Positions 1 to 8,377 of a DNA stretch of 64,000 nt are shown here, piece after piece; the first letter of the stretch is position 1; each line of letters starts with the position of its first letter. A program made the translations under genes and the position numbers. The notes beneath the pieces were generated by a model that did not search any database, was not told the origin of the DNA, and saw only the letters and a program-made list of their open reading frames with translations. Source of the stretch: Actinospica robiniae DSM 44927 (lineage in GTDB: Bacteria; Actinomycetota; Actinomycetes; Streptomycetales; Catenulisporaceae); the NCBI RefSeq assembly GCF_000504285.1, contig NZ_KI632511.1, forward strand, positions 4,647,372 through 4,711,371, in the 5' to 3' direction.

Positions 1-367
1 AGGTGTCGGAGGTCGCCGCGTCGGTCCCCGACACGGTGACGTGGTAGGTCCCGGCAGCCGTGACGCCGGAGAAGTCGATCGGGTAGACGTCAGGGTACGA
101 AGAGTTCCATTTGCCGCGACTGCTGGTGGTGACTGTTCCCTTCATAACGGTGGCGCCTGCGGAGTTGATCACCTTGTAGGTCTCGCCGGACACCGCGGCC
201 GGGGCCATGAGGTAGGCGATCTTGGTGTCGGACGGCAGATAGCCGACCTGGTCCGTGCGTAGCTGCGGCGAAGCCGCCGCGTAGGCCGCCGGCCCGGACA
301 CCACGACCGAACACACCACGCCGAGAGCCGTGGCCGCCGCCAGGGACGCGACATGTCGCTTGGACAT
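1..367 (-). CDS. Secreted glycoside hydrolase family 9-type cellulase, N-terminal part (cut by window edge)
   Basis: Only the first ~122 residues lie in the window. The ATG at 367 has a good AGGAGT ribosome site 5 bases upstream. Residues 1-30 are a Sec signal peptide: KR, a hydrophobic stretch, then an A-Y-A cleavage motif. From residue 36 the sequence LRTDQVGYLPSDTKIAYLMA opens the N-terminal immunoglobulin-like domain typical of GH9 endoglucanases (CelD_N type), so the protein is probably exported and acts on cellulose or a related beta-glucan. The catalytic domain would lie beyond position 1 and cannot be checked. Other enzymes also carry this Ig domain, so the GH9 call is an inference from the N-terminus. 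A short palindrome at 425-441 sits where an operator would be. Confidence 0.72.
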   Translation of the reverse strand, partial: MSKRHVASLAAATALGVVCSVVVSGPAAYAAASPQLRTDQVGYLPSDTKIAYLMAPAAVSGETYKVINSAGATVMKGTVTTSSRGKWNSSYPDVYPIDFSGVTAAGTYHVTVSGTDAATSDT

Positions 368-424
368 TGCAGACTCCTGAATGGGTACGCCGCGCGCGCG
401 AGTGAGAAGCACACAGGGCGAGGT

Positions 425-441
425 AGTTAAGTTTACTAACT
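425..441. promoter_or_regulatory. Palindromic operator upstream of the cellulase-type gene
   Basis: The AT-rich sequence AGTTAAGTTTACTAACT has 5-bp inverted arms (AGTTA/TAACT) and stands out in GC-rich DNA 58 bases upstream of the secreted hydrolase start. Similar AT-rich palindromes precede polysaccharide-hydrolase genes under ROK or LacI-type repressors in actinomycetes. The cognate regulator is not identified. Confidence 0.4.
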
Positions 442-647
442 TGCTCGCACCGTACTGAGCCGCCGCCACGCCGTCAAGAGTTCGGGCGAAGCGGCGGGAA
501 GCTCCTCTGAAGCCCGTCTGCAGTCCCGCTGAAGCCCCCTTTCAGTTACCTGGCGAAGGGCGCGTCAAGGCACATATTCATCGGGGGACGAGGGTGATGG
601 GGACGCGCATGCCGCCTCGGTCGGCCGCGCGCTCCTGCCGTCGCTGC

Positions 648-1313
648 TCAGTGCGCGAGGGCTGCGACGGCTTCGGGGACCGGGACGTCGCCGGCGATCA
701 CTTCGATGGTCTGGCGCGAGGTGCCCGGGGTGGCGAGCAGCTCGGCGATCACGGCCGCGGCATCGTCGCGCGGGATGAAGCCGCCGCCGGTGCTGCGGTC
801 GATGCGGACCTTGCCGGTGCCGGGCTCGTTGCGCAGCGTGCCGGGGCGCAGCACGGTCCAGTCGAGGTCGGTGCGCGCGCGGATGTCGTCGTCCGCGGCG
901 CCCTTGGCCCGCAGGTAGGCGCGCAGCACGGGGTCGCCGTCGAAGCGCGAGTGGGCGTCGGCGCCCATCGAGGAGAGCATCACGTAGCGGCGCACCCCGG
1001 CCTCCTCTGCGCCGTCGGCGAGCAGCACGGCGCCCGCGCGGTCCATCGTCTCCTTGCGCTCCGAGCCGCTGCCGGAGCCGGCGCCCGCGGCGAAGACGAC
1101 CGCGTCGGCTTGGGCGCCCTCGATCGCGCGGGCGACGTCGTCGACCGAGGCGGATTCGAGGTCGAGCACCACGGGCTCGGCCCCGGCCGCGCGCACCTCG
1201 TCGGCGTGCTCGGGCTGCCGGATCAGGCCGACCACGTGATCGCCGCGCTCGCTGAGCAGCCGGCTCAGCCGGAGAGCGATCTGTCCGTGTCCACCCGCGA
1301 TCACAATGCGCAT
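648..1313 (-). CDS. NAD(P)-binding oxidoreductase, atypical SDR family
   Basis: A 221-residue protein with a Rossmann start (IVIAGGHGQIALRLSRLL) at residues 3-20. It lacks the classical Tyr-x-x-x-Lys catalytic pair, which fits the atypical SDR / NAD(P)H-binding group (YwnB-like, NmrA-like). Such proteins reduce small metabolites or act as NAD(P)-sensing regulators; the substrate is unknown. It lies 110 bases upstream of the MMPL exporter end and in the same orientation as that exporter, but the exporter is downstream of it by position only (read right to left, the exporter comes first). Confident about the fold, not about the reaction. Confidence 0.85.
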   Translation of the reverse strand: MRIVIAGGHGQIALRLSRLLSERGDHVVGLIRQPEHADEVRAAGAEPVVLDLESASVDDVARAIEGAQADAVVFAAGAGSGSGSERKETMDRAGAVLLADGAEEAGVRRYVMLSSMGADAHSRFDGDPVLRAYLRAKGAADDDIRARTDLDWTVLRPGTLRNEPGTGKVRIDRSTGGGFIPRDDAAAVIAELLATPGTSRQTIEVIAGDVPVPEAVAALAH

Positions 1314-1422
1314 GCGGCGAGTCTAAGTTCGGGGCCGCGGCGCCGCCCGCCCGGTTGGGCGGTTCGGTGACGGCGGGCCCGGCCGCCGCGACCGTGCCGC
1401 GCCCGGGCCTGCCGGCGCCTGG

Positions 1423-3783
1423 TCAGCCAGGCAGCTTGGCCTCGCCCGCCGCGGCCGCGGCCGGCTTGGGCAGGGTGGGCAGACCGGGCAGGCTCGGCAT
1501 CGCCTTGGCCAGCGCACTCGGCAGCGGGAAGCCGGGGATGGCCGGGCGGCGCGCGCCGAGGAAGACCGGGGTGGGCAGCGGCTCCGGGATCACCAGCAGC
1601 CCCTCGATCGGCGAGGGCTCCACGGTCAGGCGCGGCAGCGGACGGTCCAGCCAGCGCGGGAGCCACCAGTTCCACCGGCCGAACAGGTGCATCGCGGCCG
1701 GGACCAGCACCGTGCGCAGCACGAACGCGTCCAGGAGGACGGCCGCGGCCAGGCCGATGCCGAACTCGCCGATCACCCGCTGGCTGCCCACCGCGAAGGA
1801 GCAGAAGACGCAGATCATGATCGTCGCGGCCGCGGTGATCACCCGCGAGGTCTCCACCTGGCCGAGTTTGACCGCCCGGGTGGTGCAGCCGGCTCTGCGC
1901 CATTCCTCGTGCATCCGGGAGACCAGGAAGACCTGGTAGTCCATGGACAGGCCGAACAGGATCGCGATCAGCATCACCGGGAGGAAGGCCTCGACCGGCC
2001 CGGAGCCGCCCATGCCGAGGGCGCTCGAGCCCCAGCCCCACTGGAAGAACGCGGTGACCACGCCGAAGGCGGCGGCCGCGGCCAGCAGGTTCATCACCGC
2101 CGCGGTCAGCGGGATCAGCAGGCTGCGGAAGGCCAGCAGGAGCAGCAGGAAGCTGAGACCGACGATCACGGCCAGGAACAGCGGCAGCTTGGAGCCGAGC
2201 ACCGAGGCGAAGTCGGCGTTGGTCGCCACCAGGCCGCCGACGTGCGCGTGCAGGCCGGTGCCGGCGGTGGCGGCCGGGATGACGTGCTCGCGCAGCTCGG
2301 AGAGCAGGTCGGTGGTGGCGCTGGACTGCGGCGAGGTGGTCGGGATGACGTTGATGACATCGACCGCGCCGGCGCCCTTCGGCACGCTCGCCTGCTCGAC
2401 CGCGCCGGCCACGCCCGGGGTCCGGCTCAGCTCGTCGACCAGGTGCGCGACCTGGCCCTGCTGCTGGGCGCCGGTGGTCTGGACGGCGACCGTCAGCGAG
2501 CCGTTGAAGCCCGGGCCGAAGCCGGAGGCCAGCATCTCGTAGGCCTGGTGCGTGGTGCTGCCGGCCGGGTCGTCGCCGGCGTCGGCGGTGCCGAGGCGCA
2601 AAGTCAGGGTGGGGATGGCGAGCACGACCATCAGCAGCAGCGCGAGCAGGCTCAGCGCACGCGGCCGGCGGTGCACCACGTCGGCCCAGCGGTGCCACAG
2701 GCCGCGCGGCACCGAGACCGCGGCGATCCGGGCCGCGCGGACCCGGGTGAGCGCGGGACCGGGCTGCTGGCGACGCTGGCGGCGGGAGAGCGCGCGCGGG
2801 CCGAGGAAGCTCAGCATCGCGGGCAGCAGGGTGAGCGCGGCCAGCACGGTGACCGCGACGGTCAGCGCGGTGGCGACGGCCACGCCGTCGAGGAAGCCGA
2901 TGCCGAGCACCAGCATGCCCAGCAGCGCCACGCACACCGTGCCGCCGGCGAACAGCACCGCCCGGCCCGAGGTGGTCACCGCCTGGCCGATGGAGGTGTC
3001 GATGGGCAGGCCGTCGGTCAGGCCGCGGCGGTGCCGGGTGACGATGAACAGGGCGTAGTCGATGCCGACGCCGAGGCCGACCAGCGCGCCGAGGGTCGGC
3101 GCGAAGCCGGCGATGTTCAGCCCGTGGCTGAGCAGGCCGACCGTCAGCAGCCCGCCGCCGACGCCCGCCGCGGCGGTCAGTATCGGCAGCAGCATGGAGA
3201 ACAGGGAGCCGAAGGCGAGGAAGAGCACGATGGCGGCGGCCGCCATGCCGACGACCTCGCTGTCCTCGGCCGGGGTCTGTAGCGCGCCGGAGACCGCGCT
3301 GCCGCCGAGTTCGACCTGCAGGCCGGTGTGCGCGGCGCTGTGCGCCATCGTGATCAGGTCGTTGGCCTCGGCCGAGCTCAGCCCGGAGGCGGCGTCGTCG
3401 AGGTCGATGGAGGCGTAGGCGGTCTTGCCGTCCGCGCTGATCTGGCCGGCCCCGCCGGGCGTGTAAGGGCTCTGCACGGACTGGACGTAGTGCGCCGAGG
3501 TCATCTCGTTCACCACGTGGTCCACCGAGGACTCGACCGAGGCGGCTCGCACGGTGCCGCTGTCGACGTGCCAGACCAGGTCGACCGTGTCGCCCTCGTG
3601 GCCCGGGAACGCGGAGTCGAGCAGCTGCTGCGCCTGCGTGGAGTCCGTGCCCGACAGGGCGAAGCTCGAGTTGTACGCCGACCCCTTGGCCAGGGTCCCC
3701 GCACCGAGTCCGAGCAGGACCAGAGCCCAGGTCACCACGACCAGCAGACGGTGACGGGTACACCAGAGCGCGAGGGCGGTCAA
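1423..3783 (-). CDS. MMPL/RND family membrane transporter
   Basis: About 786 residues with the two-fold RND layout: a membrane segment near the N-terminus, an extracytoplasmic domain, a block of five or six segments, then the same again. The two diagnostic loops are visible: GIDYALFIVTRHRRGL in the first half and SMDYQVFLVSRMHEEWRR in the second, both typical of actinobacterial MMPL proteins that export lipids or drugs using the proton gradient. The C-terminal ~90 residues are Pro/Leu-rich and cytoplasmic. I prefer the TTG at 3783, preceded by GGGAGACC at good spacing; an upstream ATG at 3831 has no ribosome site. The cargo cannot be told from sequence. Confidence 0.92.
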   Translation of the reverse strand: MTALALWCTRHRLLVVVTWALVLLGLGAGTLAKGSAYNSSFALSGTDSTQAQQLLDSAFPGHEGDTVDLVWHVDSGTVRAASVESSVDHVVNEMTSAHYVQSVQSPYTPGGAGQISADGKTAYASIDLDDAASGLSSAEANDLITMAHSAAHTGLQVELGGSAVSGALQTPAEDSEVVGMAAAAIVLFLAFGSLFSMLLPILTAAAGVGGGLLTVGLLSHGLNIAGFAPTLGALVGLGVGIDYALFIVTRHRRGLTDGLPIDTSIGQAVTTSGRAVLFAGGTVCVALLGMLVLGIGFLDGVAVATALTVAVTVLAALTLLPAMLSFLGPRALSRRQRRQQPGPALTRVRAARIAAVSVPRGLWHRWADVVHRRPRALSLLALLLMVVLAIPTLTLRLGTADAGDDPAGSTTHQAYEMLASGFGPGFNGSLTVAVQTTGAQQQGQVAHLVDELSRTPGVAGAVEQASVPKGAGAVDVINVIPTTSPQSSATTDLLSELREHVIPAATAGTGLHAHVGGLVATNADFASVLGSKLPLFLAVIVGLSFLLLLLAFRSLLIPLTAAVMNLLAAAAAFGVVTAFFQWGWGSSALGMGGSGPVEAFLPVMLIAILFGLSMDYQVFLVSRMHEEWRRAGCTTRAVKLGQVETSRVITAAATIMICVFCSFAVGSQRVIGEFGIGLAAAVLLDAFVLRTVLVPAAMHLFGRWNWWLPRWLDRPLPRLTVEPSPIEGLLVIPEPLPTPVFLGARRPAIPGFPLPSALAKAMPSLPGLPTLPKPAAAAAGEAKLPG

Positions 3784-4084
3784 GAGGTCTCCCTGTGGTA
3801 GCGGATACCACCCAGCGCTCTGCACGTGCACCTGGCGGTATTGCGATGTACTGGGGCGCCCGGCTGATCGCCTGACGTATAGATCCAGAGTGCCATGCTT
3901 CGTCCGATTGCGGCGGCATTACGGTGTTTTTCTTAGCCTTCTCACTGACTTGTGATGCCGATGACGGCGCATTCGACCCATTTGCAGGATACGTAAATAC
4001 CCACCATGAGTGATGGCACTGCTACTCACTGCCATGACACCAGGTCATGGCCGCGACCCGGCAGGCACCCCTAGTGACGAATCG
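3784..4084. other. Intergenic region between MMPL transporter and hydrolase
   Basis: Three hundred bases of lower GC than the flanks. No convincing gene on either strand. It should hold the MMPL promoter on the minus strand. A short inverted repeat ATGGCA/TGCCAT lies near 4013-4035, beyond the hydrolase stop, and may help end that transcript; it is too weak to call. Confidence 0.4.
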
Positions 4085-4945
4085 TTACTCTGCGATGAAC
4101 GAACGGACACGTTCCGTGAAGATCGCGGGCTCGTCCAGCCACGGGAAATGGCCGGAATCAGCCAGCTCGGCGCGGGTGCAGCGCGGCAGCGCCTCGGCGA
4201 GGGAGTCGACCGCCCAGCGCGGACGCGAGTCCCGGACGCCGCCGATGATCAACGTCGGGACCTCGAGCGCCCGGCAGCGCTCGATCAGGTCCGGCTCCGA
4301 CCACGCCCGCATCTCCGCGTTGATCGGGTTCTTCACGTCATCGGCCGGGAAAAGCTCTCCGACCAGGGTGGCGGCAAGTCCCAGTGCGCGGTCCCGGTCG
4401 GGGAACTCGTGCGCGAACCTGAACTGCTCGAGCTCCCGCTCCTGCTCCTCCGTGCGTTCTGGGACGGCGCGCAGCTCCGCGATCCGCGCGGCGTACGGCT
4501 CGGCCGCCAACTGCGCCCGCACCCGGAACTCGTCGCGCCAGTCCGAGCTGACGCCTACGCCGGCGATGTGGACGAGCTTGCGCACCCGGTCCGTGTATCG
4601 AGGGTCCAGGGCGTACTGCAGGACGAGTGCCGCGCCGAACGAGTGCCCGAGCAGGGTGACCCGATCGAAGCCGTGATGCCGCCTGACCTGGTCGAGGTCG
4701 GCCAGGAAGCGCTCGATCGAGTACGGCGGCGACCACTGGCTGCGCCCGCTGCCGCGCTGGTCCCAGCGCACGACCGGGCCGAAGTCCTCGATCGTCCGGG
4801 CGATCGGGCCGAGCGTGTCCCAGAATCCGGGGCCGCCGTGGCACAGCACGAACCCGTGGCCGGGATCGATGGAGTCGTCGCCGCTGCGCACCGTCCATAG
4901 TGCGCAGCCGTCGTCAGCGGTGACCTGCTCGATCCGCTCATCCAT
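4085..4945 (-). CDS. Alpha/beta hydrolase, proline iminopeptidase-like
   Basis: A 286-residue alpha/beta hydrolase. The oxyanion-hole motif CHGGPGF (residues ~35-41) and nucleophile elbow GHSFGAAL are clear, and the C-terminal GHFPWLDEP supplies the catalytic histidine; this combination is typical of the proline iminopeptidase / S33 group. No signal peptide, so cytoplasmic. The gene follows the LysR gene by 11 bases on the same strand and is probably cotranscribed with it, so the regulator may control this enzyme. Substrate uncertain: many S33 homologues hydrolyse esters or lactones rather than peptides. Confidence 0.85.
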   Translation of the reverse strand: MDERIEQVTADDGCALWTVRSGDDSIDPGHGFVLCHGGPGFWDTLGPIARTIEDFGPVVRWDQRGSGRSQWSPPYSIERFLADLDQVRRHHGFDRVTLLGHSFGAALVLQYALDPRYTDRVRKLVHIAGVGVSSDWRDEFRVRAQLAAEPYAARIAELRAVPERTEEQERELEQFRFAHEFPDRDRALGLAATLVGELFPADDVKNPINAEMRAWSEPDLIERCRALEVPTLIIGGVRDSRPRWAVDSLAEALPRCTRAELADSGHFPWLDEPAIFTERVRSFIAE

Positions 4946-4956
4946 GAAAGCCGACG

Positions 4957-5925
4957 CTATCGAGTCGTCCCGCGCCCGGCTACGGTCTGGAGCCTCGCGG
5001 CCAACGCGACCAGGTCACGCACCGGGCCGGACGGCGGCTGATGCGGCCCGGCCCAGATCGCACGCAGATCCCGGCCGAGGTCGAGCCCCTCGACCTGAAC
5101 CCGCCGCAGTCGGCCGGCGGCGAGGTCCTCGCCGACCGCCAGCTCGCTGAGCACCGCGGGGCCGGCACCGGCCAGCACCGCGCCGCGCACCGCGACCGTC
5201 GTGGACAGCTCGAGCGCGGGCGGCGCCACGTTCGCCTCCCCGCCGAGCGCCTTGGTCAACGCCGCGACGTACGCCTCCCGAGTGCCCGAACCGGCCTCGC
5301 GTGCGACGAGCGAGACGCCGGCGAGCTCGACCGGGCTCAGCTCCCTGCGGCGACGCGCCCACGGATGGTCCGGCCGCACGACCAGGACCAGCGCGTCGTG
5401 CCCGATCACGCGATGCGCCAGATCGCTGGGCGCGCGCGGCCCTTCGATGAACCCCAGGTCCACCTCACCGGCTCGGACCTGCGCGATCACGGAGTCGCTG
5501 TTGGCCGCCGCGAAGACGAACTCGACCGGCCCCTGGCCGGCCTGCTCGGACTGCGTCCGCAGCGTGACGAGCCAGCCGGGCAGCAGGTGCTCGGCGATGG
5601 TCAGGCTGGCACCGACCCGCAGTTTCGAACGCCGGTCGGCGCGCAGGGCGGCGAGCCCTTCGTCGAGTTCGGCGGCGAGGCCGAGCAGGCGGGAGGCCCA
5701 CTGCGCGACCAGCACACCGCCGGAGGTGAGGGTCGAGCCGCGCTTGCTCCGGACCACCAGCGGTATCCCGGTGCGGGCCTCGAGCGCGGCGATCCGGCTG
5801 GAGACGGCCTGCTGGCTCAGCCCCAGCTCACGCGCGGCGGCGCCGAGGCTGCCGGCGTGCGAGACGGCCAGCAGCACCTCGAGCGCGGCCAGGTCGGGCA
5901 TCCGCGGACTCAACGCCATGTCCAC
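4957..5925 (-). CDS. LysR-family transcriptional regulator
   Basis: A 322-residue LysR regulator. The winged helix-turn-helix occupies residues ~12-70 (AVSHAGSLGAAARELGLSQQ, then VSSRIAALEARTG) and the rest is the two-lobed periplasmic-binding-like effector domain. It is divergent from the YeiH-type exporter across a short gap (5926-6014), the usual arrangement for a LysR regulator and its target, and probably forms an operon with the downstream hydrolase. LysR plus YeiH pairs are linked in other bacteria to sulfur compound or sulfite handling, but the effector here is unknown. Start chosen as the first Met; Met-9 is an alternative. Confidence 0.9.
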   Translation of the reverse strand: MDMALSPRMPDLAALEVLLAVSHAGSLGAAARELGLSQQAVSSRIAALEARTGIPLVVRSKRGSTLTSGGVLVAQWASRLLGLAAELDEGLAALRADRRSKLRVGASLTIAEHLLPGWLVTLRTQSEQAGQGPVEFVFAAANSDSVIAQVRAGEVDLGFIEGPRAPSDLAHRVIGHDALVLVVRPDHPWARRRRELSPVELAGVSLVAREAGSGTREAYVAALTKALGGEANVAPPALELSTTVAVRGAVLAGAGPAVLSELAVGEDLAAGRLRRVQVEGLDLGRDLRAIWAGPHQPPSGPVRDLVALAARLQTVAGRGTTR

Positions 5926-6014
5926 AGGCTACCGCGGAAGACACAAGGTGGGCTTGTGACGTGGCAAGCACAACGCGGCTACCGCGCCCGCACTCATCGT
6001 CTGATCATGAATGT

Positions 6015-7112
6015 ATGACCCCCTCCGATCGCGCGAGGACGGCGCAGCCGGCGATCCCGGCGACGTTCTCGCAGTTCGACGGCCTGCCCACGAAGCAGGC
6101 CGAATCCAGCACGCCGCAGGCCCACGCGAGCCCGGCCGCCCTCGTGCCCGGCCTCGCCGCGACCGCCGTGGCCGTGCTCGTCGCGTGGTCCGTCAACCGG
6201 CTCGAGCCCGCCTTCAGCCCGCTCACCTGCGCGGTGCTGCTCGGGGCGGTGGCCGCGAACGCGCGCCTGCTGCCGCGCGGCGCCGGGCCAGGCCTCGGCT
6301 TCGCCGGCCGGCGGCTGATGCGGCTCGGCATCGTGCTGCTCGGGCTCAAGCTCGCCCTCGGCGACGTGCTCGCCCTCGGCTGGGAGACGCTCGTCGTGAC
6401 CGTGGCCGTGGTGCTGCTCACCTTCCTCGGCACGCAGTGGCTCGGCCGGCGGTTGGGGTTGCCGGGCGACCAGCCGCTGCTGGTGGCCACGGGTTTCTCC
6501 ATCTGCGGCGCCTCCGCGGTGGCCGCCATGAACAGCGTCACCGACAGCGACGAGGACGACGTGGTCACCTCCGTCGCGTTGGTGACCCTCTGCGGCACGC
6601 TCGCGATCGTCCTGCTGCCGCTGCTGCATCACCCGCTCGGGCTGACGGACCTTCAGTTCGGCCGCTGGGTGGGCGCGAGCGTGCACGACGTGGGCCAGGT
6701 AGTCGCCACTGCGCAGACCGCCGGCCCGGGCGCGCTCGACCAGGCCGTGGTGGTGAAGATGATGCGGATCGCGATGCTCGCGCCGCTGGTCGCCGGCGTA
6801 GCGCTGACCCGGCGTCGGCGCTCCGCGCGGATAGAGCGGGTGCCTTCTAAGCACGTGGCCTTAGTGCCGCTGTTCGTGCTCGGCTTCCTCGCGATGGTCG
6901 GCCTGCGCAGCACCGGGATCGTGCCGACGCAGGTGGTCAGCGGGTCGCAGGACGCGGCGAACCTGTTGATGGCGGCCGGGCTGTTCGCCCTCGGCACCGC
7001 CGTGGACGTGCCGAGGCTCGCCCGCACCGGCGGACGAGCCCTCGCCCTCGGCCTGACCTCCTGGCTGCTCATCGGAGCCGCCGCCTACCTCGGTGTGCGG
7101 CTCACCACCTGA
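6015..7112 (+). CDS. YeiH/YadS-type putative sulfate exporter family membrane protein
   Basis: About 365 residues forming roughly ten membrane segments, belonging to the conserved hypothetical YeiH family (Cons_hypoth698), annotated as putative sulfate exporters. Visible family features are a central SICGASAVAAMNSVTDSDEDD stretch and GASVHDVGQVVATAQTAG, both well conserved in this family. The gene is divergent from the LysR regulator. The start is ambiguous: the ATG at 6015 gives a normal-length protein, while a GTG at 5961 with an AAGGTGGG sequence before it would add 18 unconserved residues. The transported ion is inferred from family annotation only. Confidence 0.85.
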   Translation: MTPSDRARTAQPAIPATFSQFDGLPTKQAESSTPQAHASPAALVPGLAATAVAVLVAWSVNRLEPAFSPLTCAVLLGAVAANARLLPRGAGPGLGFAGRRLMRLGIVLLGLKLALGDVLALGWETLVVTVAVVLLTFLGTQWLGRRLGLPGDQPLLVATGFSICGASAVAAMNSVTDSDEDDVVTSVALVTLCGTLAIVLLPLLHHPLGLTDLQFGRWVGASVHDVGQVVATAQTAGPGALDQAVVVKMMRIAMLAPLVAGVALTRRRRSARIERVPSKHVALVPLFVLGFLAMVGLRSTGIVPTQVVSGSQDAANLLMAAGLFALGTAVDVPRLARTGGRALALGLTSWLLIGAAAYLGVRLTT

Positions 7113-7125
7113 CGAGCGGTCGGAT

Positions 7126-7635
7126 TCAGACCGGCGCCTCGCCGAGCACGCTGCGGGTGAAGCCCTCCAGCTTCGCGCGCAGCCGCACGATCCTCTCGGC
7201 CGGATCCAGCGACTCCTCCATGAAGGTCGCCGCGTCCGACTTGAGGGTGCCCCGGACGTACCGGGAGCACTGCAGGTCGGCGCAGAAGTAGTTGCCGACC
7301 GAGTTGCCGTCGCGCCCGGCCGGACCGGCCTTGGGCGCCACGAAGTTGACCACTCCGCTGGAGGAGTGCAGGGTCAGGCAGATCGAGCACATGGAGCTGC
7401 GCACCAGGCTCTTGCGCTTGCTCTGCGGGTACCGCAGGGCGATGCCGACCGGCCCGTTCGTCCACGGCACCACGATGTAGGCCCGCTGCTCGGCCTTGGC
7501 GTCGCGCCAGCCCAGGAAGTCGAGGTGCTCCCAGTAGATCGCGTCCAGCGGGCCCGGCAGCGTGATCCGCTGGGCCTCGCCCTTCGTGCAGTTCACGAAC
7601 GAGGCGCGCACCTCGGTCTCGGTGAGTGCTTCCAT
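7126..7635 (-). CDS. FBP-domain (FusB-related, EF-G-binding type) zinc-finger protein
   Basis: A 169-residue protein with two paired cysteine motifs, MCSICLTLHSS and YFCADLQCSRYVRG, that make a treble-clef zinc finger, preceded by a helical N-terminal part. This matches the actinobacterial FBP family, whose C-terminal domain resembles that of FusB, a protein that binds elongation factor G and rescues it from fusidic acid. A role at the ribosome is therefore likely but is inference. It is convergent with the YeiH-type gene (13-base gap). A GTG three codons upstream (7644) is an alternative start. Confidence 0.8.
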   Translation of the reverse strand: MEALTETEVRASFVNCTKGEAQRITLPGPLDAIYWEHLDFLGWRDAKAEQRAYIVVPWTNGPVGIALRYPQSKRKSLVRSSMCSICLTLHSSSGVVNFVAPKAGPAGRDGNSVGNYFCADLQCSRYVRGTLKSDAATFMEESLDPAERIVRLRAKLEGFTRSVLGEAPV

Positions 7636-7693
7636 GCCCCTCACCCTAAAGGGGCAGGGAAGCGATCACTAATCCTTTTGGCCCAACCGCGAG

Positions 7694-8254
7694 CTACTCG
7701 GCGCCGGCGATGGCGGGCGTCTCGCCCGCGGACGCCCGGCCGCCGAGGGAGACGTCGCCGGGCTTGAGCGTCACCTTCGTCTCCCCGCCGCCGCCGAGCT
7801 CGATCGCGCCCGGGGTCTCCTCGATCAGCAGCTCGGAGTTCTCGTCGGTGATCGGGTCGACGTCCTTGCAGCAGTAGCTGCAGCGGGAGGCCTCGGCCGG
7901 TATCTGGCTCAGGCAGGCCGGGCAGGCCCGCTTGGCCTTGGCCAGGTCGTGGTACGGGTTCATGGCCTCGGCGACCTTGTTGATCGGCAGCACCACGAGG
8001 AAGTACATCGCGGCGGCGATCAGCACGAAGGTGATGACGTCGTTGATGAAGTCGCCGTAGGGGATGACGGTCGAGCCGACGGTCAGCGCCATCCCCGAGA
8101 ACGCACCCTTGTGGCCTGCGATGATGCTGATGATCGGCGTGATGAAGGTCTCGACGAAGGCCTGGACCAGACTGCTGAACAGCGAGCCGATCACGACGCC
8201 GACGGCGAGGCCGATCATGTTGCCGCGGATGATGAACTTCATGAACCCGTGCAC
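7694..8254 (-). CDS. mscL: Large-conductance mechanosensitive channel MscL with C-terminal zinc ribbon
   Basis: Residues 5-45 (FIIRGNMIGLAVGVVIGSLF and following) are the MscL N-terminal helix and first membrane segment; a second segment FINDVITFVLIAAAMYFLVV follows the extracellular loop. The channel opens under membrane tension to release solutes in osmotic downshock. The C-terminal half is an extension beyond classical MscL (~136 residues): it carries CPACLSQIPAEASRCSYC, a zinc-ribbon pattern, then an acidic tail. Similar ribbons occur in other actinobacterial MscL proteins. GTG at 8254 chosen because GGAGGGGAAGACC precedes it; longer frames upstream have no ribosome site. Confidence 0.9.
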   Translation of the reverse strand: MHGFMKFIIRGNMIGLAVGVVIGSLFSSLVQAFVETFITPIISIIAGHKGAFSGMALTVGSTVIPYGDFINDVITFVLIAAAMYFLVVLPINKVAEAMNPYHDLAKAKRACPACLSQIPAEASRCSYCCKDVDPITDENSELLIEETPGAIELGGGGETKVTLKPGDVSLGGRASAGETPAIAGAE

Positions 8255-8377
8255 GGTCTTCCCCTCCAGGTACTGATATGGGTATCGCAGCGTGCTCCGG
8301 CCTCCCGAACCGGAGCGCGCGCAGTATCTCACAAGCCGACGTACTGTCACGTCTGTTGCTCGGCAAGGCAATCCGGC

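Noticed and set aside
1687-3282. Long open frame on the plus strand opposite the MMPL gene
   Set aside because: Gln/Arg/His-rich antisense shadow of a well-supported transporter; no ribosome site or family.
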